DNA of 10,540 nt. It comes from Vicinamibacterales bacterium (lineage in GTDB: Bacteria > Acidobacteriota > Vicinamibacteria > Vicinamibacterales > UBA8438). The translations under genes and the position numbers were made by a program. The notes below the pieces were generated by a model, which saw only the letters and a list, made by a program, of their open reading frames with translations, ran no database searches and was not told the origin of the DNA. The DNA lies in NCBI GenBank assembly GCA_030745255.1, contig JASLOY010000081.1:1-10540 (forward strand), read 5' to 3'. Below are positions 7,192 through 10,540 of the stretch, one piece after another (position 1 is the first letter of the stretch; each line of letters starts with the position of its first letter).

Positions 7192-7260
7192 AGAAATTGG
7201 AGGGCTTCGCCGGCTTCTCATTCAGATAGGGCGTTGTCGAAGGCGGAAGGCAGGAGAACA

Positions 7261-7725
7261 TCACTGCGCGGGCCAGTAGACACGGTGCACCGCGAGCGCC
7301 TCGGTCTCGAGCACCGGGCCGACCACCTCGACGGGGCGTCTGCCGCTGCCAAACACCTGCCGCGAGGGAATGACCAGGCTGCCGCCAACGAGCGCGCCCA
7401 GCTCGACGGCCGAACAGCCATAGACCACACGCGGGATCCGGCTCCAGTAGATGGCGCCGCAGCACATCACACACGGCTCGGTGCTGGTATAGAGCGTGGC
7501 GCGCTCCAGGGCGGAGGGTTCGAGCCGGCGGCACGCTTCACTGACAAGGAGCAGCTCGGCGTGGCGAGTCGGGTCCGCCTCGGTGACGACACGGTTCTGC
7601 GCCGTCAGGCGCACGTCGCCATCGACCACGAGCAATGCGCCGAACGGCTCGTCGCCGAGCCGAACCGCCTCTTCCGACAAGGCGATGCACTGACGGATGA
7701 AGGGCTCGTGCTCGGTCATTGGCAT
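7261..7725 (-). CDS. Zinc-dependent nucleoside/guanine deaminase (CDA-family fold)
   Basis: A 154-residue cytosolic deaminase of the cytidine deaminase superfamily. The zinc site is complete: His55 and catalytic Glu57 in TRHAELLLV, then Cys85 and Cys88 in EPCVMCCGAIYW. The EPFGALLVVDG segment and the LYTSTEPCVMCCGAIYWS stretch are closest, as I recall it, to guanine deaminases of the B. subtilis GuaD type (guanine to xanthine). The C-terminal part (GGSLVIPSRQVFG) differs, so the substrate could be another base or nucleoside. ATG 7725 is used; ATG 7719, two codons on, is equally possible, and neither has a good ribosome site. It lies 97 bases after the HAD gene, with heptad repeats in the gap. 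tRNA adenosine deaminase TadA is less likely given the tail. Confidence 0.9.
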   Translation of the reverse strand: MPMTEHEPFIRQCIALSEEAVRLGDEPFGALLVVDGDVRLTAQNRVVTEADPTRHAELLLVSEACRRLEPSALERATLYTSTEPCVMCCGAIYWSRIPRVVYGCSAVELGALVGGSLVIPSRQVFGSGRRPVEVVGPVLETEALAVHRVYWPAQ

Positions 7726-7762
7726 TGTCTGCGGGCCGACACTCCGCAGGCTGCGGCCCGGC

Positions 7763-7790
7763 TTCAGGCCACGAGTTTCAGGCTCCAGGC
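7763..7790. repeat. Imperfect heptamer array TTCAGGC/TCCAGGC between HAD and deaminase genes
   Basis: TTCAGGC (7763-7769), CACGAGT, TTCAGGC (7777-7783) and TCCAGGC (7784-7790) keep an exact 7-base period. It has the same period as the arrays at 6412-6446 and 7171-7191 but a different unit. Confidence 0.5.
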
Positions 7791-7822
7791 GCTCATGCCA
7801 CCTACCTCCCCGGAACCGCTCC

Positions 7823-8650
7823 TCAGATTCCCAGTGCCGCCGGTAGGTCCGCGATCGAATCGAGGACGCGGTCCGGATGCAGGTCCGCGTCGTCGAGGTC
7901 CGCCGGGTGAAATTTGCCGGTCCTGACGAGCACCCCTCGGGCACCAGCCAGACGCGCGCCTTCGACGTCGGCGCGCACGTCGTCACCGACAACAACGAGA
8001 TCGGCCGCCGAGACGGCGAGAGCGGACGCGGCGGCCTCGAAGAACTGCTTGCTCGGCTTGCCGGCCACGACGGCGATCGCACCGGTGGCGTACTCGATCG
8101 CGGCCACGAACGGGCCCGCATCGAGACACAGTGCGCCGCCATGCCTCCAGTAGCGATTCTTCTGGATCGCCAGAAGGTGGGCACCGCCGAGCACGTGCCG
8201 GAACACGCGATTCAGCCGGTCAACGGACCACTCATCGCCGAGATCTCCGACCACGACCGCCTGCGGGCTCTGCTCTACGATCGTGAAAGCGGCGAACTCC
8301 TCGACCGTCGCCGCAGCGACGTGCAGGGAGATCTGCGTCAAGCCGTGAGACGCGAGCCACGCCGCTGCCGCACGAGGCGCCGTGAGCACCTCGTCCAGAC
8401 CGGCATCCACGCCCAGGCTCCGAAGGCGCTCGACCAGGGCCGCGCGAGGCTCTCTCGACGTGTTCGTGGCGAACCGGAGACCTAGGCCGGCCGAGCGGAT
8501 GGCCGTGACCGCCTCCGCGGCGCCTGCAATGAGGCCTCGCTCGTCATACACCGTGCCGTCGAGATCGAGCACGACGCCACCGACATGCTCGAGTCGCGGC
8601 TGACTCGACGCCGACGTCCGTGCATCCTGGCCCGGCCCAGCTGGGACCAT
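7823..8650 (-). CDS. HAD-IIA family phosphatase (NagD/LHPP/HDHD2-like)
   Basis: A 275-residue haloacid dehalogenase-type hydrolase that would dephosphorylate a small metabolite. Motif I is VVLDLDGTVY (nucleophile Asp29, acid/base Asp31), motif II is FATNTS (Thr62-Ser65), the motif III lysine is Lys198 in AGKPSKQFF, and motif IV is VVVGDDVRADVEGA (Asp223, Asp224). The layout with a long cap between motifs II and III is the C2 cap of subfamily IIA, as in NagD, 4-nitrophenylphosphatases, LHPP and HDHD2; by overall look it is nearest LHPP/HDHD2. Start at ATG 8650, because GGAGGTGA lies directly before it; a GTG two codons upstream overlaps that site. About 24 residues precede the core and look unstructured. 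It starts 25 bases after the macro-domain gene, so the two are surely co-transcribed. Substrate unknown. Confidence 0.93.
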   Translation of the reverse strand: MVPAGPGQDARTSASSQPRLEHVGGVVLDLDGTVYDERGLIAGAAEAVTAIRSAGLGLRFATNTSREPRAALVERLRSLGVDAGLDEVLTAPRAAAAWLASHGLTQISLHVAAATVEEFAAFTIVEQSPQAVVVGDLGDEWSVDRLNRVFRHVLGGAHLLAIQKNRYWRHGGALCLDAGPFVAAIEYATGAIAVVAGKPSKQFFEAAASALAVSAADLVVVGDDVRADVEGARLAGARGVLVRTGKFHPADLDDADLHPDRVLDSIADLPAALGI

Positions 8651-8652
8651 CC

Positions 8653-8660
8653 TCACCTCC
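8653..8660 (-). promoter_or_regulatory. Very strong Shine-Dalgarno before the HAD gene
   Basis: GGAGGTGA on the - strand matches the anti-SD sequence over eight bases, two bases before ATG 8650 (five from GGAGG to ATG). It overlaps the alternative GTG start at 8656 and argues against it. Confidence 0.75.
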
Positions 8661-8675
8661 CGCGCACACGCGGCG

Positions 8676-9209
8676 TCACCTGGCCTGCGCGCCGGGCGCG
8701 TCGCTCAGCGCGGCCTCGTAGGCCGCCTGCACAGCGGACTGGAAGCAGACGAACAACACCTGTTCGATCGACGAGTCGGTCTGCAGAAACTCTGTCGCTG
8801 CGCTGACGGCGACCTCGGCGGCCCGGTCGACCGGGTAGCCATAGGCACCGCAGCTGATCGCCGGGAAGGCAATGGTGCGCAGACCATGCGCCACCGCCAG
8901 CTCGAGCGCACGACGGTAGCAGGAGGCCAGCAGGTCTGCCTCGCCGTGCGACCCACCGTGCCAGACCGGGCCGACGACATGGATGACGTACCGGGACGGC
9001 AGGCGGTGCGCGTGCGTGATCTTCGCATCGCCGGTCTCGCATCCGCCGAGCGTGCGGCACTCGGCCACTAGTTCCGGACCCGCCGCCCGATGGATTGCTC
9101 CGTCGACACCGCCGCCGCCCAGCAGGCTCGTATTGGCGGCGTTGACGATCGCATCCACGTCGAGGGTCGTGATATCGGCTGACGTGATCGCCAACGGTGA
9201 CGCATCCAC
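8676..9209 (-). CDS. Macro-domain O-acetyl-ADP-ribose deacetylase (YmdB/MacroD type)
   Basis: Hydrolyses O-acetyl-ADP-ribose and, in related enzymes, ADP-ribosyl esters on acidic residues. The 177-residue protein is one macro domain: VDAIVNAANTSLLGGGGVDG (19-37) with NAAN at 23-26, then AIHRAAG, the GDAKIT segment, YVIHVVGPVWHGG (74-86) and AFPAISCGAYGYP (114-126), the phosphate-binding loop. It closely resembles E. coli YmdB in length and motif order, and the Asn and Asp residues of the YmdB active site are present. Start at ATG 9209; I see no good ribosome site. It is the first gene of the - strand cluster and is divergent from the methyltransferase gene, with 61 bases between them that must hold both promoters. 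No export signal, so cytosolic. Confidence 0.96.
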   Translation of the reverse strand: MDASPLAITSADITTLDVDAIVNAANTSLLGGGGVDGAIHRAAGPELVAECRTLGGCETGDAKITHAHRLPSRYVIHVVGPVWHGGSHGEADLLASCYRRALELAVAHGLRTIAFPAISCGAYGYPVDRAAEVAVSAATEFLQTDSSIEQVLFVCFQSAVQAAYEAALSDAPGAQAR

Positions 9210-9270
9210 GGCGTCAGGCTTTCACAGCCGTTCGGCCAGGATCAAGTTCCACGAGCGATAGACTGGAGGC

Positions 9271-9864
9271 ATGGACACCGCGCGGTATGTGGTCGCCGTG
9301 GCGATGATCATCACGTTCCCGCCGGCGTTCTTGTTCTGGTTCCTCATCCATCCACTTGTGGGCTTCTGGCGCCGCACCGGGCTTGCGGCGACCTACACCG
9401 TGAATCTGGGCATCATGGCCGCGGTTGGCACAGCTATCTATCTGAACAGGAACCGTCTACTGGAGATCGAGTTTGGGACTCACGCCTGGCTCGTCGCTGC
9501 CGGCGTCGTGATGATGGGGTTGGCGGCAGGGGCTGATGCCTACTGCAAGCGTCAGCTGAAGCCGGCCATCCTGGTCGGTGTGCCGGAGCTGCGTCCGGGC
9601 AGCGACCCTGGCCGGCTGCTCCAGACGGGTGCCTATGCGTGGGTTCGCCACCCTCGGTATCTGGCAGGCGGGCTCATCGCACTATCGATCGCGATGCTGG
9701 CCAACTACCTGGCAACCTGGATCCTGGCGGCGGCCTGCGTGCCGGTGCTCTATCTGGTGACGGTCCTCGAAGAGCGGGAGCTCGTGGATCGATTCGGTGA
9801 CGACTACCGCGCGTATCAGCAGCGTGTGCCACGCATCATCCCCCATTCGCTGCCCCGCCGGTGA
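9271..9864 (+). CDS. Membrane methyltransferase of the isoprenylcysteine carboxyl methyltransferase (ICMT/PEMT) type
   Basis: A 197-residue integral membrane protein with about five hydrophobic segments: 6-30, 38-58, 71-90, and a pair within 130-165. The C-terminal signature of ICMT-like enzymes is clear: LLQTGAYAWVRHPRYLAG (117-133), then LEEREL (166-171), then RFGDDYRAYQQRVPRIIP (174-191). In this family these segments bind S-adenosylmethionine and place the methyl transfer at the membrane face. Bacteria lack prenylated CaaX proteins as a rule, so the true substrate is unknown. GGAGG at 9265-9269 stands only one base before the ATG, which is unusually close; an internal start at ATG 9304 would cut into the first segment and is less likely. 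The SelW-like gene begins 49 bases downstream on the same strand, so the two may share a transcript. Confidence 0.9.
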   Translation: MDTARYVVAVAMIITFPPAFLFWFLIHPLVGFWRRTGLAATYTVNLGIMAAVGTAIYLNRNRLLEIEFGTHAWLVAAGVVMMGLAAGADAYCKRQLKPAILVGVPELRPGSDPGRLLQTGAYAWVRHPRYLAGGLIALSIAMLANYLATWILAAACVPVLYLVTVLEERELVDRFGDDYRAYQQRVPRIIPHSLPRR

Positions 9865-9912
9865 TCACCGTCGATTGCTCCGGCAACCAGGGTGCAGTAA
9901 CATCGGCGCGTC

Positions 9913-10137
9913 ATGCAGGTCTCAATCAGCTACTGCAAAGTTTGAAACTACCTGCCGAAGGCCACCAGTCTGGCGGCCTCGATCAAGGGCGCTCTCGGCA
10001 TCGAAGCCGAGGTCGTGGAAGGCGCGCGCGGTCAATTCGATGTGGTCGCCGACGGCGAGCTCATCTTCTCGAAGCAGGCGGAGCACCGGTTTCCAGAACC
10101 GGATGAGATCATCCGCCCGCTCCGATCACTGGCTTAG
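9913..10137 (+). CDS. SelW-like (Rdx family) selenoprotein, in-frame TGA read as selenocysteine
   Basis: A 74-residue thioredoxin-like protein of the Rdx family (SelW/SelT/SelH), small thiol oxidoreductases with a CxxU or CxxC redox motif. From ATG 9913 the frame reads MQVSISYCKV, TGA (9943-9945, residue 11), NYLPKATSLAASIK, then GIEAEVVEGARGQFDVVADG, ELIFSKQAEHRFPEPDEI and TAG at 10135. Cys8-x-x-TGA puts the TGA exactly where the family has Sec or Cys, and the region after it (G-FDV--DG-LIFSK----RFPEP-EI) is the family hallmark, so translation must pass the TGA. A hairpin after the TGA fits a bacterial SECIS. TAA at 9898 blocks any earlier start; no clear ribosome site is seen. The nearest in-frame start-type codon after the TGA is a GTG near 10015, so ordinary gene callers would miss it. 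The organism should have selA, selB, selC and selD. A sequencing error (TGC/TGT to TGA) is the main alternative. Confidence 0.93.
9959..9979 (+). promoter_or_regulatory. Candidate bacterial SECIS hairpin inside the SelW-like gene
   Basis: AGGCC (9959-9963) pairs with GGCCT (9975-9979); after an A/C mismatch, CCA (9965-9967) pairs with TGG (9971-9973), leaving loop GTC (9968-9970). The apical loop begins 22 bases after the TGA and has G first. Both agree with the bacterial SECIS model (loop about 16-37 bases downstream, a G in the first two loop positions). An alternative fold GCCA/TGGC with loop CCAGTC competes. No folding energy was computed. Confidence 0.6.
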
Positions 10138-10154
10138 CCGGGGCTACGCCCCGG
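10138..10154 (+). terminator. Perfect 7-bp stem-loop directly after the SelW-like gene
   Basis: CCGGGGC-TAC-GCCCCGG starts at the base after the TAG stop. The stem is strong, but C-rich rather than T-rich sequence follows. It could end or protect the transcript, or be a copy of a REP-like repeat; such GGGGC-loop-GCCCC units are common in high-GC genomes. Confidence 0.45.
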
Positions 10155-10161
10155 ACCCCGC

Positions 10162-10191
10162 GCGAGCTGTGAGCCAAGTCGCTGGGCTCGC
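10162..10191 (+). other. Second stem-loop in the SelW/Tat-gene spacer
   Basis: GCGAGC (10162-10167) pairs with GCTCGC (10186-10191), with GAGCC/GGCTC as a competing inner choice. It adds to the 10138-10154 hairpin and may be part of the same transcript-end structure. No T-run follows. Confidence 0.3.
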
Positions 10192-10200
10192 CGAAGGTGG

Positions 10201-10229
10201 TTCTCAACCGTGCCGCCTGAGCAGATAAT
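10201..10229 (+). promoter_or_regulatory. Candidate sigma70-type promoter for the Tat-exported protein
   Basis: TTCTCA (10201-10206; four of six bases of TTGACA) and GATAAT (10224-10229; five of six of TATAAT) are 17 bases apart. This predicts a start near 10236 and a leader of about 57 bases. It is the best promoter-like pair I see in the window, but it is judged by eye only. Confidence 0.4.
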
Positions 10230-10245
10230 ACGGACTCCGACACCT

Positions 10246-10271
10246 TGCTCCCGACCAAGCCAGCGGGAGCA
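10246..10271 (+). promoter_or_regulatory. 8-bp stem-loop in the leader just before the ribosome site
   Basis: TGCTCCCG (10246-10253) and CGGGAGCA (10264-10271) are perfect complements around a 10-base loop. It would sit in the 5' leader of the Tat-protein mRNA, 7 bases before AGGAG (10279-10283), so it could affect translation or be a protein-binding site. Confidence 0.4.
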
Positions 10272-10292
10272 CCCAGGCAGGAGACCGGGCTT

Positions 10293-10540
10293 ATGGCGAA
10301 CAGGCCAGGAACGGCGTCGAGGGCACAACGGCGGGGGCGGCTGACTCGGCGGGAGGTTCTCGCGGGGGCGGCCGGCGCTATCGGTGCAGCGGCGGTGGCA
10401 CCGGTCGCTGGGCAACAAGCAATCGACACGACGCGACGTCTCGGTGGTGGTCAAAACGCCCTCCACCAGCGGTCGCCGTTCGTGACGCCCCGGCGCGATC
10501 CGAGCGCGACCTCGTCGCGCACGCCGCTGCAGGACCTGCG
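10293..10540 (+). CDS. Tat-exported protein, N-terminal 82 residues, cut by the window edge
   Basis: ATG 10293 has AGGAG 9 bases upstream. The N-terminus is a twin-arginine signal: RGRLTRREVLAG (TRR at residues 18-20, fitting S/T-RR-x-hydrophobic-L), a hydrophobic stretch to about residue 42, then PVAGQQ as a possible cleavage region. The protein would be folded, probably with a cofactor, before export to the periplasm. After a basic, disordered-looking linker comes SPFVTPRRDP and SRTPLQDL. TPLQDL faintly recalls molybdopterin sulfite-oxidase-type enzymes (SoxC/sulfite dehydrogenase N-termini), but too little is visible to assign a function. The spacer upstream carries its own promoter candidate, so it is probably a separate unit from the SelW-like gene. 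Confidence 0.8.
   Translation, partial: MANRPGTASRAQRRGRLTRREVLAGAAGAIGAAAVAPVAGQQAIDTTRRLGGGQNALHQRSPFVTPRRDPSATSSRTPLQDL

Noticed and set aside
9943..9945. TGA as an ordinary stop ending a 10-residue peptide, or marking a pseudogene
   Set aside because: The frame after it is fully conserved in family terms, there is no other lesion, and the TGA is exactly at the Sec/Cys redox position.
9797..10228. 143-codon + strand frame over the end of the methyltransferase and the SelW-like gene
   Set aside because: Ser/Arg-rich and in another frame from two genes with clear family signatures.

Overview
A high-GC bacterial chromosomal window. There are no tRNA, rRNA, CRISPR, phage or transposase signatures. 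The gene mix (enolase, FixL/FixJ-type two-component pair, patatin/BamA-type outer-membrane protein, Tat export, selenocysteine use) points to a Gram-negative-type organism with an outer membrane. An Acidobacteriota-like or deltaproteobacterial-like lineage is my guess; nothing here fixes the taxonomy.

Layout. Positions 1-914 (-) hold the N-terminal 304 residues of enolase, running off the left edge. Positions 915-1337 are a 423-base spacer with a near-perfect 20-base operator-like inverted repeat (1279-1298) and a long-range paired element (1049-1225). Positions 1338-3906 (-) are a two-component operon: a triple-PAS histidine kinase overlapping by 4 bases a FixJ-family response regulator that is frameshifted between receiver and DNA-binding domain. 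Positions 4170-9209 (-) hold five co-directional genes: macro-domain O-acetyl-ADP-ribose deacetylase, HAD-IIA phosphatase, nucleoside/guanine deaminase, MsrA, and a PlpD-like patatin with POTRA and beta-barrel. Their spacers carry short 7-base periodic repeats. From 9271 the direction turns to +: a membrane methyltransferase of the isoprenylcysteine methyltransferase type, a 74-residue SelW-like protein read through an in-frame TGA, and the start of a Tat-exported protein leaving the right edge.

Main discovery. Positions 9913-10137 encode a complete Rdx/SelW-family protein only if the TGA at 9943-9945 is read as selenocysteine. It sits exactly at the redox position of the CxxU motif, followed by a hairpin at the distance expected of a bacterial SECIS. 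Standard gene calling would miss it because no in-frame start lies close after the TGA.

How the genes may work together. MsrA (methionine sulfoxide repair), SelW-like protein (thiol redox), macro-domain hydrolase, HAD phosphatase and deaminase form a loose neighbourhood of protein and metabolite damage repair; this grouping is inference. The kinase/regulator pair is a separate signalling unit, and the 20-base inverted repeat just beyond the regulator resembles the operators of FixJ-family regulators such as StyR and TodT.
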